The translations under genes were made by a program, and so were the position numbers. A model generated the notes under the pieces. It made no database searches. It was not told where the DNA came from and was given only the letters and a program-made list of their open reading frames with translations. Below, piece by piece: positions 48,501 through 52,798 of a stretch of 64,000 nt of DNA. The stretch lies in the NCBI GenBank assembly GCA_946811185.2, contig OX328100.1:19084999-19148998 (forward strand), written 5' to 3'. Every line of letters starts with the position of its first letter. Within the stretch, counting starts at the first letter, position 1. The stretch is from Hippopus hippopus. Lineage: Eukaryota; Mollusca; Bivalvia; Cardiida; Cardiidae.

Positions 48501-50688
48501 AATTGTCAGGAAAAAATGATGACTACCAGTCAAAAATATTTGACAGGAATCTTGCATCATTACATAATACGATAACAATGCTATTAATATTTATTTTGAG
48601 TGAAATTATTGGCAGAAGCCCAACAGTATGACTGAATCAGATAGCTTTGTGTATCTTTTGATCAGACTCTGGGTGTTGGCATTTTTGCTTGTCTGTACTC
48701 AACTCTTAATGTTTTACAACACAATCCTGTTTTAACGTGATGTAACTGAAAAGGCTTTCAAATACATTGTGGGAAAAAGAGAAAATGCTGGTAACCAGCA
48801 TTTTCTCCTTTTCCCACAAAGTTTTCTGACCTTTTAAGGACAAATACCATGCTATGAGCCACATTCGATTTGTTGTTTGCAAGTGCTATCAAAATGGACA
48901 ACAAGTGTAAACTTTTGAGGCCTGGTAAAGAGCTCACCAGAAAGCTGAATTAGACTTGTCCATTTTTAATCCTTTTCCAAACAATCCCTGATTTTTATGA
49001 CCCAGAGGAAGAAGTGTTCTGAAAACAATATAGGAAAAGGAGGAAATGCTGGTTACCAGCATTTTCTCCTTTTCCCACAATGTTTTCTGCTCTTCTAAAA
49101 TCCAGTTTCAATTTTTGAGTCATGTTTATTTTGTCGTTTGCAAATGCTTTCAATTTGGACAAGTCCAAAATTTTGTTGTTTGGTAAAGAATTAAACCATT
49201 TACAGGGAATAGAATCAGATTCATCCAGTTTCACTGAAAGGAAGAGAGCTGTCATTGAAAGGAAAGAAAACATTGTGAGGAGAGGAAAAAAGCTGTCCTG
49301 TTTTAATTTAGTCTCATCAAAACTTAGGATATTGTACTTCTGCAAAGGGTTTAGTGAGGAATGCAGCTGTTTGATGAATTCGTAACTATGCATGAAATTT
49401 GACCTATATCCTCATGACCTGTATACTTCTGGGCGTTTGTATTTGATATCATAGGGATATTTTTTTTCCTCATGTTTGATATTAATTTTGATAAGCAAGT
49501 ATTGACCCATTATATCGTAGATAATTTAAGTCATGTACTTATTTTTTTCAACCCCAACAATGGTATACTGTTGCAAACATTGTGGAAAAAGGGGCAACGG
49601 CTTGCAACATTGGATTTTTGCCCAGTGTTGTCTAAGGTGTTTTATGATTGGATAAAAGTGTTTTCATTACCTTGGCATGTTTTTCCCTTGAGTCATTTTG
49701 CAATAAGCATTTATATTAAAGGACTTAATGCCCTTCTAGTAGATGGCTTTTGGAAAACAGTGTGGAAAAATGACTGGTTGCTTCTTACAAAATTTTTGCT
49801 CCTTTTGACTGCAACGTTTTCCATATTACTTAAAAAAAGCACTTATATTTCCCTTCAAATTTTATCCCTTTTTGTTACTAGTTCGAGTGGATAGCATATC
49901 TAGAACATGTGTCAAAAGGGGTAGAAAACATTGTTGGAAATGGAGGATATGCTGGTTTACCAGCATTTTCTCCTTTTCCAACAATTGGTTCCAAAGCCTC
50001 CTATATTAGGCTCATTAAAGCCTATGTGGTATAGGTTAAGAAATATGTATCTATTGAGATTCCTTATATTTTTTACTTGTGATTTCAGTCACATACAGGG
50101 GAAGTTAATCCAGAGATGACTGTAACCTACACCTCTGCCGGAAGTATCAAACACGAGAGAGAAGAGGCTCTGTCCTTCACCCCACTTCAAATTGACCTTG
50201 ACACTGAGTGTCGTGTACCATCAGCATCACCCCATCGTTCCGATAGTTCAGACTCTGTCTCCAGCTCTATGTCACGGAGAAAACTAGAGTACCTAGTAGA
50301 GGCTATACAATATGTCGAAGGTGATGATAATCATATGGACCAAAGGTTTTCTAAAAGTTTAAACAATATATCCTATGTAAGTCAAACAACAAGTGTTCCA
50401 AATAGTGAAGAAAGTGAGAAAGACTCGAGTATTACAAGTGACCAAGACGATATCCGTTCGGAAAGTTCAGGGCGAGATTCACCTTCACTTCACCAGCAGT
50501 ATGTTAGACTTCAAAGTGCACAAAACTTACATCGTGTTTCCAGTGTACCCAAACATTTATCGGGTAGTGTGGGGGTCACTACGTCAAGTTACATGGACAA
50601 GTATCCGGCGGTCACCAATGTCTTACAAGGGAACATGTCACAACCCCAATTCTTATACAGACCAGCTGTTATTGTACATAAAAGTTAA
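18465..50688 (+). CDS. TFAP4: Transcription factor AP-4 (bHLH leucine zipper), five exons
   Basis: Exons: 18465-18553, 21865-22018, 38453-38642, 42122-42336, 50089-50688; all introns are GT-AG and the phases agree, giving 415 residues. Residues 45-64 (RREIANSNERRRMQSINAGF) are the AP-4 basic region and helix 1, nearly identical to vertebrate TFAP4. GEKLSK then ILQQTTEYI carries the loop and helix 2. A first zipper follows (about 95-117), then a basic PPRKRKKR (135-142) and DEGI. A second zipper contains ELRQQLDKER, the hallmark of this family. The C-terminal exon holds LEYLVEAIQYVEG (282-294), matching a conserved vertebrate block, serine/acidic stretches, a possible SUMO site IKHE (K237) and the end PAVIVHKS. 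TFAP4 binds CAGCTG as a homodimer and regulates proliferation genes. An in-frame TGA at 18456-18458 fixes the start. Confidence 0.95.
18554..21864 (+). other. TFAP4 intron 1
   Basis: 3.3 kb. The first kilobase is free of family A and contains two AP-4 palindromes. Diverged family A copies then occur at about 19555-19703, 19750-19975, 20130-20275, 20745-20883, 20942-21135 and, fragmentary, 21470-21790. A family B hairpin remnant is at 21168-21235. The acceptor is TACTTTCAG. Confidence 0.85.
19233..19267. promoter_or_regulatory. Paired AP-4 palindromes ATCAGCTGAT
   Basis: Two identical perfect 10-bp palindromes at 19233-19242 and 19258-19267, start-to-start spacing 25 bp, in TFAP4 intron 1 about 0.7 kb after exon 1. 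Each matches the AWCAGCTGWT consensus for AP-4. They look like an intronic autoregulatory element; this is inference. Confidence 0.55.
21865..22018 (+). CDS. TFAP4: TFAP4 exon 2 (basic region and helix 1)
   Basis: Encodes residues 30-81, ending GEKLSK; the donor is AAG|GTAAGA in phase 0. It contains the DNA-contact residues of the basic region (NERRR, with the N, E and R expected for CAGCTG recognition). The exon break between GEKLSK and helix 2 falls exactly where the vertebrate protein continues AAILQQT. Confidence 0.95.
22079..22852. mobile_element. Two MITE family A copies near exon 2
   Basis: 22079-22275 (AAGTTTTAGATTGGTCCAAA, centre TTGGTCACAAG) begins 60 bp after exon 2. 22617-22852 is inverse (GAGAAAATGCTGGTAACCAG, then AGTCTAAATTTTTGTTG). 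Confidence 0.75.
23420..23824. mobile_element. Two MITE family A copies, opposite orientation
   Basis: 23420-23575 (TTAACCTGTCACTCCACAAT, TTGTGACGACCCTGAGAATG, centre GGTAACC). 23618-23824, TTAA to TTAA (GACAAAATTTTAGACTTGTC), with a 14-A run and centre GTGTCC. Confidence 0.82.
24885..24950. mobile_element. Family B hairpin remnant
   Basis: GTGTAGATCAGTATCAGACT with CAATCTGATCCTAGTCTACC retains a damaged hairpin and its flanks. A further remnant is at 24725-24775. Confidence 0.5.
25025..25318 (+). mobile_element. tRNA-derived SINE
   Basis: CACAGTTGGTAGCATATAGG is the diverged A-box head. TTGGCTTGGGAAAACTATTG, CCCCTGTGATATAATTGAAA and GATGTTAAAAACGATGCTAA with an ACAAACAAACA tail match the SINE at 5455. 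Confidence 0.72.
25491..26274 (-). mobile_element. Diverged MITE family A copies
   Basis: 25491-25690 begins TTAACCCTTTACCCGACAAT with centre GGTAACC. A half copy lies at 25780-25865. 26008-26274 carries a duplicated right-arm block: the motif CTGCAAATGCT(A/T)TCA-like occurs near 26170 and 26225. Confidence 0.7.
26822..26978 (-). mobile_element. MITE family A copy with deleted palindrome half
   Basis: CTTTACCAAACATTCCCGAG, CCTGAGAAAGAGGCCTTTTG and GGGAAAAGGAGAAAAAG are followed directly by TTTCAAATTTTGAGTCAG and the GACAAGTCTAAAATTTAAGC arm. The right half of the palindrome is missing. Confidence 0.75.
27118..27310 (-). mobile_element. MITE family A copy
   Basis: TTAATGACCTTAGAAAAAAG, a palindrome (CTTATAATCAGCATTTTCTT), GCAATTTGGACAAGTCTACA and TTTTTGTTGTGTGGTAAAGA then GTTA. 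Confidence 0.78.
27311..27736 (+). mobile_element. Older MITE family A copy split by a younger one
   Basis: The left part (27311-27482) has its GACTTGTCC arm replaced by four tandem 20-bp units (TCCATAAAATTTCAGACTTG), then the palindrome half and CTTCAGGGTCGA-TTAA. After the inner copy it resumes TTAA-ACTTGTGTGATTGCATGA and ends AAAGGGTTAA. The interruption falls in the internal GGGTCGTTAAAA of the family. Confidence 0.85.
27483..27703 (+). mobile_element. Young MITE family A copy (221 bp), nested
   Basis: Exactly TTAA-flanked (27479-27482 and 27704-27707). It opens CCCTTTACCACATGGCAACA and closes CATTGTGTGGAAAAGGG, with a perfect 67-bp palindrome and centre GGTTACC. It is the same length as, and differs at roughly a dozen positions from, the nested copy at 32687-32907. 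Confidence 0.92.
28470..28898. mobile_element. Two MITE family A copies sharing one TTAA
   Basis: 28470-28697 (ACGAACTTGCAGGCCTGCCC, centre GATTTCC) ends at the TTAA 28694-28697, where the inverse copy 28694-28898 begins (CCTTTACCAAACAATCTCAA ... TTCGGTAAAGGGTTAA). Confidence 0.75.
29919..30149 (+). mobile_element. MITE family A copy
   Basis: TTAA to TTAA, with TTGTAGATTTGTCCAAATTG, centre TGGTTGCCAG and GTCAGGATTGTGTGGTAAAG. Confidence 0.85.
30215..30560 (+). mobile_element. Family B2 remnant and diverged MITE family A
   Basis: 30215-30300 carries GTATAGATCAGAGATCAGAT and GTGCTGTCTGATCTTCATCA. 30346-30554 is family A (AATTTTAGACTTGCACAAAG, centre CTGACTACCACC, GATTTTTCGGTAAAGGGTTG). Confidence 0.65.
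30651..31074. mobile_element. GACGAGT element with 10-bp target duplication
   Basis: The 10-mer GCTGTCTTCC lies on both sides (30641-30650, 31075-31084). The left end CATTCGGCATACCTCGGG and the inverse of the right end, CACTCGTCACAACTCGGC, are imperfect inverted repeats. Interior 424 bp, no transposase. Both ends recur in the cluster at 1248-1506. A 9-10 bp duplication would suit a Mutator-type element. Confidence 0.7.
31131..31330 (-). mobile_element. Degenerate MITE family A copy
   Basis: CCTTAACCAAAAGATGTGAG, GGCATTTGAAAACATTGTGA and GGAGAAAATGCTGCTTTAAA survive; the other arm is faint. At 31380-31510 a roughly 70-bp unit (AACCTTCAAAATTAC(A/G)TGG) is tandemly duplicated. Confidence 0.6.
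32619..33072 (+). mobile_element. Middle-aged MITE family A copy, host and insert
   Basis: Left part TTAACTCTTTACCCATGGCA ... GCAGGGAACAAT; right part from 32908 TTAATTGTGGGTGAAATAAT ... centre TGGTTACCA ... TTGTGTGGCAAAGGGTTAA. It is interrupted at an internal TTAA by the younger copy and is itself inside family C. Confidence 0.88.
32687..32907 (+). mobile_element. Young MITE family A copy (221 bp), innermost of a nest
   Basis: TTAA at 32683-32686 and 32908-32911. Ends CCTTTTACCACACGGCAAAA and CATTGTGTGGTAAAGGG; intact palindrome except one base pair; centre GGTTACC. Sister of 27483-27703. Confidence 0.92.
33100..34037. other. Spacer with a 27-bp dyad and one diverged family A copy
   Basis: 33561-33587 is a near-perfect dyad around AGGCTACGTAGCCT with CTTAA/TTAAG outside. 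33775-33990 is a diverged family A copy (ATTGTGGGACAAGAGAAATG, ACCTGCATTTTCTCCTTTTC). 33150-33420 contains GTAATGGGGGCCATTA and ATACCGGAAATACAC, distantly like words at 30655-30760. Confidence 0.5.
34038..34244. mobile_element. MITE family C copy lacking its GC hairpin
   Basis: ATGCTCTGGCAAAAGGGGGC, GTGATGCATTATTACAAGCA, CCTTTGACATGCAGAAAAAG and CCCTTTTGCCAGAGCATGGC. The AGCCTGCGCAG hairpin is deleted, going directly from GACCAATAGC to TTTTTGCAAATG. Confidence 0.82.
34256..34338. repeat. Tandem duplication of about 38 bp
   Basis: GATTTTCATG(G/C)ACGTGTTAA with AGGTCTCCAGCCACT occurs twice in a row with one difference. A CACGTG-like E-box (GCACGTGT) is in the second unit. Confidence 0.9.
34583..34790 (-). 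mobile_element. tRNA-derived SINE, inverted
   Basis: CATGCTTTCCTGTACATGTA, TTTGCCAGTACTTCACCACA, CAGCTGGCTGCTTTCCAACA and TCCTCGGAAAGAAATTGGCT are the inverse of the SINE body at 5455. Confidence 0.7.
34850..34960 (+). mobile_element. Partial MITE family A
   Basis: ATGTGGCTCACATGATAGTT and GAAAACATTGTGGGAAAAGG with a short, damaged right palindrome arm. Confidence 0.7.
35303..35961. mobile_element. Family A, family B2, family A in series
   Basis: 35303-35530 is inverse family A (TTTACTGAACAATCCTGTAT ... TGCTGTCTGGTAAAGGTTGA). 35600-35735 is B2 (AACCAGAATGTCTCAATAAA, hairpin with GATCAGACTGTTAG). 35734-35961 is a complete family A copy, TTAA to TTAA, with a run of eight G before AGGAGGGTAGAAAAC. 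Confidence 0.8.
36372..36680. mobile_element. Two partial MITE family A copies
   Basis: 36372-36525 (GTAACCAGCATTCTCTCTCT to GTTTTGTAAAGAGTTGA) abuts 36525-36680 (GAACGTGGCTAAGGGACTGG, GAGAAAATGCTGGTTACCAG, TTTGTTAAAGGGTTAA). Confidence 0.75.
36789..37215 (-). mobile_element. Two diverged MITE family A copies
   Basis: 36789-37003 starts TTAACCCTTTACAACAAAAT. 37045-37215 keeps ACATTGTGGGAAAGTAGAAA and GGAGAAGTCTAAAACTTTAT. Confidence 0.68.
37330..37400. mobile_element. Family B2 hairpin remnant
   Basis: GTGTAAATTCAAGATCAGTT, GTTCAGTCTGATCTTGGCTC and TACACTGTCTGCAAAAG. Confidence 0.6.
37565..37787 (-). mobile_element. MITE family A copy with a perfect 67-bp palindrome
   Basis: The palindrome is at 37616-37682: two perfect 33-bp arms with a single central A. 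The outer arms (CTTTACCACACAATCTTGAA; AATACAGACAAATCTAAAAC) are more diverged than the palindrome. Confidence 0.85.
37788..38250. mobile_element. Older MITE family A copy (same arm at both ends) split by a younger copy
   Basis: Left: CTTTACCAGATGACAAACTT ... GATAAATGTGAC-TTAA. Right after the insert: TTAA-ATTGAAGGGTATTTTGAT, a damaged palindrome, TGTCACTCTGCATATATTTC and TTTTGTTGTCTGGTCAAG. Both outer ends are the GACAAGTC-type arm, so it is an arm-swapped chimera. Confidence 0.75.
37852..38080 (+). mobile_element. Young MITE family A copy, nested
   Basis: TTAACTCTTTACCAAACGAC to TTGTGTGGTAAAGAGTTAA, centre GGTTACC, near-perfect palindrome, inserted at an internal TTAA of an older copy. Confidence 0.9.
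38256..38353 (+). mobile_element. Right half of a MITE family A copy, close to TFAP4 exon 3
   Basis: AATGATGGTTACCAGCATTT to AGTTAAGAGTTAA. It ends 100 bp before the exon 3 boundary. Confidence 0.75.
38453..38642 (+). CDS. TFAP4: TFAP4 exon 3 (helix 2, first zipper, basic patch)
   Basis: Encodes residues 82-144 and one base of codon 145. The acceptor has a ten-T tract before CAG; the donor is ACAG|GTATGC. ASILQQTTEYIKSLMHDKAK is helix 2 running into the first zipper. The end, SPPRKRKKRDT, is a likely nuclear localisation signal and corresponds to SPKRRR in vertebrate TFAP4. Confidence 0.95.
38859..39082 (+). mobile_element. MITE family A copy
   Basis: TAACCCTTTACCACATGACA, GACTTGACCAAATTGAAAGC, centre GGTTACC, and GGATTATGTGATAAAGGGTT. 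Confidence 0.82.
39832..40266 (-). mobile_element. Two MITE family A copies in the same orientation
   Basis: 39832-40025 is diverged (CTTTACAGAACAATCCAGAG). 40042-40266 is better kept (GCCAAACAGTTCCAAGTTTT, centre GGTAACC, TTTTGTCGTGTGGTACAGAG then TTAA). Confidence 0.78.
40792..41481. mobile_element. Three MITE family A copies
   Basis: 40792-41015 inverse (CTTTACCAAATAACCTAAGT). 41014-41224 (TTAATTCTTTACCAAATGAC, centre GGTTACC). 41246-41481 (AAAATTTTAGACTTGTCCAG, damaged palindrome, GTGTGGTAAAGGGTTTAA). Confidence 0.75.
41694..42102 (+). mobile_element. Two MITE family A copies, the second touching TFAP4 exon 4
   Basis: 41694-41910 (CGAAAAAACTTTAGACTTGT, centre GGTTACC). 41910-42102 (TTTACATAGATCCAAATTGA, GAAAATGCTTGTTAACAGCA, TTTTGGTAAAGGTTTGA). 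The end of the latter is 19 nt from the exon 4 boundary. Confidence 0.75.
42122..42336 (+). CDS. TFAP4: TFAP4 exon 4 (second zipper)
   Basis: Encodes the rest of residue 145 through 216. The acceptor is CTCACAG and the donor AAAG|GTACTG. SSDEGI matches the conserved DEGI after the basic patch. FKRELNELRQQLDKERHLRI is the AP-4-specific second zipper. The tail YAEKIYHAEHHLKMKPEKGK replaces the glutamine-rich part of the vertebrate protein. Confidence 0.93.
42415..42846 (+). mobile_element. MITE family B2 followed by family A
   Basis: 42415-42625: TTAACCCCTAGAGTGCCAAA, GGACAGTGTAGATAAAAAAT, hairpin GTGCAGTCTGATCTTGATCT, GACGCTTTAAGGGATTA. 42623-42846: family A with a shortened palindrome (GGGAAAAGGAGCATGGTAAC). 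Confidence 0.75.
42937..43115. repeat. Two-unit tandem duplication of about 90 bp
   Basis: GACC(C/A)AGTTATGG-type starts at about 42945 and 43033. Both units contain AATTTTCACAATCAAAACAA and GCAGAGTGTAGACA. Confidence 0.8.
43806..44013 (-). mobile_element. Diverged MITE family A copy
   Basis: TTCACCAAACAAACATTTTG, GAAAACATTGTCGGAAAAAG, a deleted palindrome core and TTTGTCGTCTGGAAATGCTT. A further fragment is at 43411-43485. Confidence 0.68.
44255..44370. mobile_element. Family B remnant
   Basis: GACGGTGTAGATCGAGGAGA, GTGCAGCTTGATCTTGATCT and AGTTGTGCTTAGTACTC retain the family B order with a broken hairpin. Confidence 0.5.
44420..44615 (+). mobile_element. MITE family A copy missing half its palindrome
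   Basis: CTTTACCAAATCTGACGAAA and GTAGAATATGCTGGTTACCA, then TTTTCTCCTTTTTCCACTGT and TTGTGATTGTTTTGTAAA. Confidence 0.72.
44680..44909 (-). mobile_element. MITE family A copy
   Basis: TTAA to TTAA, with ACAATCCCTACTTTTAACAA, centre GGTAACC and TTGGACCAGTCTAAAATATT. Confidence 0.9.
44933..45160 (+). mobile_element. MITE family A copy
   Basis: TTAACCCTTTACCAAATGAG, GTCCAAATTGAAAGCATTTG, palindrome with centre GGTTACT, GTGATTGTGTGGTAAAGGAT. It lies between two inverse copies. Confidence 0.9.
45181..45409 (-). mobile_element. MITE family A copy
   Basis: TTAACCCATTACCACACAAT, centre GGTAACC, AATTTGGACCAGTCTAAAAT, AAAGAGTTAA. It shares subtype-like bases with the copy at 44680 (CCCTACTTTT, GGACCAGTC). 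Confidence 0.9.
45450..45662 (+). mobile_element. tRNA-derived SINE, divergent type
   Basis: GAGGCTCTGGGTTTGAGTCC is a B-box-like segment. The body has CAAGCCTAGCACTGGGGAAA and AGCTGTCACCGTGATATGAC, and the 3' end TGAAATAATGTTGAAAGTGG, then TGTTAAACACCATTCAATCA. It shares the 3' domain with the SINE at 5455 but not the central body. Confidence 0.75.
45958..46415 (+). mobile_element. Two MITE family A copies in tandem
   Basis: 45958-46206 contains a tandem 24-bp duplication (TTGGCTTAAAG(A/G)TGTGATTT) and centre GGATACC. 46203-46415 shares its TTAA and is diverged (CACTTGGCCAAAGTGAAAGC, CTGGGAACCAGTG). Confidence 0.8.
46425..46725. mobile_element. Two family B2 remnants
   Basis: 46425-46600: CCCTTAGACTGCTAAATGAA, GATCAAAGATCAGACAGCAC, GTAGTCTGATCTTGATTAC. 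46600-46725: AGTGTGGGTCAAGATCAGAC and TACAGTCTGAATACAGATCT. Confidence 0.6.
46820..47254. mobile_element. Two MITE family A copies sharing TTAA 47040-47043
   Basis: 46820-47043 (CCAAGCTGAAATCAGTTGCA, centre GGTTACC). 47040-47254 inverse (ACAATCACATGTTTTAACGA) but with centre GGTTACC, opposite to that expected for its arms. Confidence 0.82.
47405..47560 (-). mobile_element. Degenerate MITE family A fragment
   Basis: CCATCTATTTACCAAAATCT and TGGTAAACCAGCATTTTCTT remain. A family B trace (GATCAGACTGCATGTTTTGT) follows at 47590. Confidence 0.5.
47795..47976. repeat. Interspersed repeat F, second copy
   Basis: It matches 4710-4880 in GAAATCTTCAATTTAAAACC, GCAACCTTGTAATTGTCAGG and GCAATATTTGGCATGAAGAT. 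Confidence 0.65.
47978..48153 (+). mobile_element. MITE family B with right hairpin arm deleted
   Basis: CCCTTATCCTGCTAAATAAG, GGACAGTGTAGATCCAAGAT and CAGACTGCAAGTTCA pass directly to GTCAGTGAGTCGCGCTTAGC. The deletion removes the right hairpin arm and the GATCTACACTGTCCGC block. Confidence 0.85.
48705..49194 (-). mobile_element. Two MITE family A copies in the same orientation
   Basis: 48705-48935 (TTACAACACAATCCTGTTTT, centre GGTAACC). 48968-49194 (TTCCAAACAATCCCTGATTT, ATTTGGACAAGTCCAAAATT) has centre GGTTACC, opposite to that expected. Confidence 0.8.
49917..50040 (+). mobile_element. Right part of a MITE family A copy before TFAP4 exon 5
   Basis: GGGGTAGAAAACATTGTTGG, GGTTTACCAGCATTTTCTCC, GCCTATGTGGTATAGGTTAA. 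It ends 49 nt before exon 5. Confidence 0.72.
50089..50688 (+). CDS. TFAP4: TFAP4 exon 5 (C-terminal region)
   Basis: Acceptor TTGTGATTTCAG in phase 0; 199 codons then TAA at 50686-50688. It encodes residues 217-415: a SUMO-type IKHE, a serine-rich stretch, KLEYLVEAIQYVEG (the conserved AP-4 block), serine/aspartate runs and the PAVIVHKS end, echoing the RAVIVKP motif of vertebrate TFAP4. The vertebrate glutamine- and proline-rich segments are absent. Confidence 0.93.
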   Translation, partial: SHTGEVNPEMTVTYTSAGSIKHEREEALSFTPLQIDLDTECRVPSASPHRSDSSDSVSSSMSRRKLEYLVEAIQYVEGDDNHMDQRFSKSLNNISYVSQTTSVPNSEESEKDSSITSDQDDIRSESSGRDSPSLHQQYVRLQSAQNLHRVSSVPKHLSGSVGVTTSSYMDKYPAVTNVLQGNMSQPQFLYRPAVIVHKS

Positions 50689-50871
50689 CCAAAGTTGTGT
50701 CTAAGTTTTTGTGTTCTGTTTCTTTTTTATGTTCATTGTGTATGTTCAATTTGAAGGCATATTTGAAGTTTCTTGAAAATTATCCCTGGGTAAGGACAAA
50801 CATAGAGTTCCTTCAGTTCTTTTGTTCGAAAAGGAATTTAACATCAACAGAGAAGCTTTAATTTCAATAAA
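50689..50871 (+). terminator. TFAP4: Probable TFAP4 3' UTR and polyadenylation signal
   Basis: AATAAA at 50866-50871, 178 nt after the stop codon, is the first canonical signal. It overlaps the left edge of a family A copy. The true cleavage site is unknown and a longer UTR is possible. Confidence 0.5.
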
Positions 50872-51093
50872 CTTTTTATCAAACTATTCCGGGTTTTAAC
50901 CACCCTGAAGAAGAAGACTTTTGAAAATATCATGGAAAAAGGAGAAAATGCTGGTAACCAGCATTTTCTCCTTTTTCTTTAATATTTTCTACCTTTCCAA
51001 AACAAGTTTCATTTTTTGAATCATATTTATTTTGTCATCTGCTAATTCTTTTAATTTGGATAAGTTTAAAGTTGTGTTGTTTGGTTAAGAGTT
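50868..51093 (-). mobile_element. MITE family A copy
   Basis: CTTTTTATCAAACTATTCCG, GGGTTTTAACCACCCTGAAG, centre GGTAACC, AATTTGGATAAGTTTAAAGT, GTTTGGTTAAGAGTTGA. Confidence 0.82.
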
Positions 51094-51155
51094 GAGACTT
51101 TGTATGAAATTTAACCAAAAATAACTGCCATTTGGTGAGCCATTTTCCATAGATT

Positions 51156-51400
51156 TGAGCCATGCTTTGTGAAATAGGGGCTTAATGTATCTGCAAAAAG
51201 TATCGACCCAGGTCAGCCCATGCAGTCCGCATAGACTAACCTTAGGTTAGGTCAATTTTCTGCATGTCAATGGACCAATGTACCTCATAATTCAGTCAGT
51301 TGTTATACAAAATCATGGATTTATGGATCCATAGTTATATGATGATTTGCTTGGTATAATTCATCATGGAGATGTAATAAACCCCCTTTTGCCAGATTTT
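51156..51400. mobile_element. MITE family C copy
   Basis: TGAGCCATGCTTTGTGAAAT, GGGGCTTAATGTATCTGC, hairpin partly lost (AGGTCAGCCCATGCAGTCCG), TTCTGCATGTCAATGGACCA, CCCCTTTTGCCAGATTTT. Confidence 0.8.
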
Positions 51401-51444
51401 ACTATGCCTTTTGTGTCATGAGTTGGCTGTAGATCAAGCTCCCT

Positions 51445-51672
51445 TTAACTCTTTACCAAACGACAAAATTTTAGACTTGTCCAAATTGAAAGCATTTGCA
51501 GACAACAAAATAGATATTATCAAAAATTGAAATTTGTTTTTGGGAGGGTGGAAAACATTGTGAGAAAAGGAGAAAATGCTGGTAACCAGCATTTTCTCCT
51601 TTTCCCACAATGTTTTCAAAAGGCTTCATTCTCAGGGTCGTTAAAAGTCGGGATTGTGTGGTAAAGAGTTAA
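51445..51672 (+). mobile_element. MITE family A copy, consensus-like
   Basis: TTAACTCTTTACCAAACGAC to GATTGTGTGGTAAAGAGTTA. The arms are the plus orientation but the palindrome centre is GGTAACC, typical of the inverse orientation. Confidence 0.9.
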
Positions 51673-51789
51673 GTACAGGCTAATTTTAGATCCAGGAAAA
51701 TACTGATACCAGCAAGACAAATGAGAATCATGTGAAAATTTAAGAAAAAAAACAACCTTTTTTGAATGAAACAGAAGACAGTGTCAGTA

Positions 51790-52322
51790 GATTTATAAGA
51801 TGTACTATTGAAAATATTGTGGGAAAGGTGAAAATGCTGGTTACCAGTATTTCCTCCTTTTCCCACATTGTTATCAAAACCCTTCTTCCACAGGGCCATT
51901 TAACACTGGATTGTGCGGTATAGGGTTAACTGCACTGGCTAGTAGTGTATCTGAAAATAGTTTGTCTTAATTGGTAAGGTGTTTGTTGACATTGTTTGAA
52001 TTATTTTTATTATGTGACTTTTGTAGATTATGTTCTGGTAAACTTTGTCTTTTCTGTGAGAAAATGTAATTATATGTAATATGTTTTTGTGTTGATCACT
52101 TGCCAAGCAATCCCGAGTTTCAATGCTCCTGAGGAAGACGGCTTTTGAAAACATTGTGGAACAAGGAGAAAATACTGGTAATTAGCATTTTATCCTTTTC
52201 TGACATCGTTTTCTGCCATATCAGAGACAAATCTCGACATTTGAGTCACCTTTTAATTGTTGTCTGTAAATGCTTACAAATTTGACATGTCTAAAATTTG
52301 GTCGTTTGGTAAAGAGTTGAAT
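51790..52322. mobile_element. Two MITE family A copies
   Basis: 51790-51931 is a right part (GAAAATGCTGGTTACCAGTA, TGGATTGTGCGGTATAGGGT). 52094-52322 is inverse (CCAAGCAATCCCGAGTTTCA, TTGGTCGTTTGGTAAAGAGT). Confidence 0.78.
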
Positions 52323-52798
52323 TAAAAAATGTAAACAGAACTTAAAAGAGGTTCCGGTAATCAGATTTTTGTTTTTATCGTTCTTGCATTGCGGCATTTT
52401 TTTTGTCTAATCACTGAGTAAGCAAAACAAAATTATTGGCATTATGACCTATTTACTGCCATAGGCTACTTTCAACTTATATCACCAAAGTACATGTACT
52501 TAAACAGTCATTCAATAGAAACAGCTGTCGAACTATGTGAGTTTTCGATTGTTAATGGGGTAAAACTTAAATTTCGTGTTTATTCAAAGCTTGCATTTTC
52601 CTTGTATACATGTATTATGATCCATTTATCTTCCTTTATTTTTGTGCAAAGTTATGTTAGTCCGAAATATGGGATCAAATTTCTTGACAATGTTTGTAGC
52701 AAAAAATTTAATTTTAATTTCATGCATGCGGCTACTGCACTGTCCACCTACATAGCTTCAAGTCTTGTTTTAGTCAGCTGATTATTTATGGAACGATT
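52323..52798. other. Spacer with an unsupported 95-codon frame
   Basis: A frame at 52494-52781 encodes a hydrophobic, cysteine-containing peptide with no recognised domain. Nothing around it (no neighbour exon, no repeat) explains it. It is probably chance. Confidence 0.35.

Larger units (their letters stand above)
42337..50088 (+). other. TFAP4 intron 4
   Basis: 7.8 kb of mostly family A, B and B2 copies, one SINE and one repeat F copy, itemised separately. 43500-43800 and 48155-48700 show no clear element; 49195-49917 has only a faint family A trace near 49570. Confidence 0.85.

Noticed and set aside
49472..49894. A 140-codon plus-strand frame just upstream of TFAP4 exon 5.
   Set aside because: AT-rich, with hydrophobic low-complexity composition, partly over a decayed family A trace (CAAACATTGTGGAAAAAGGG). 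No domain, and it would require an unannotated nested gene.
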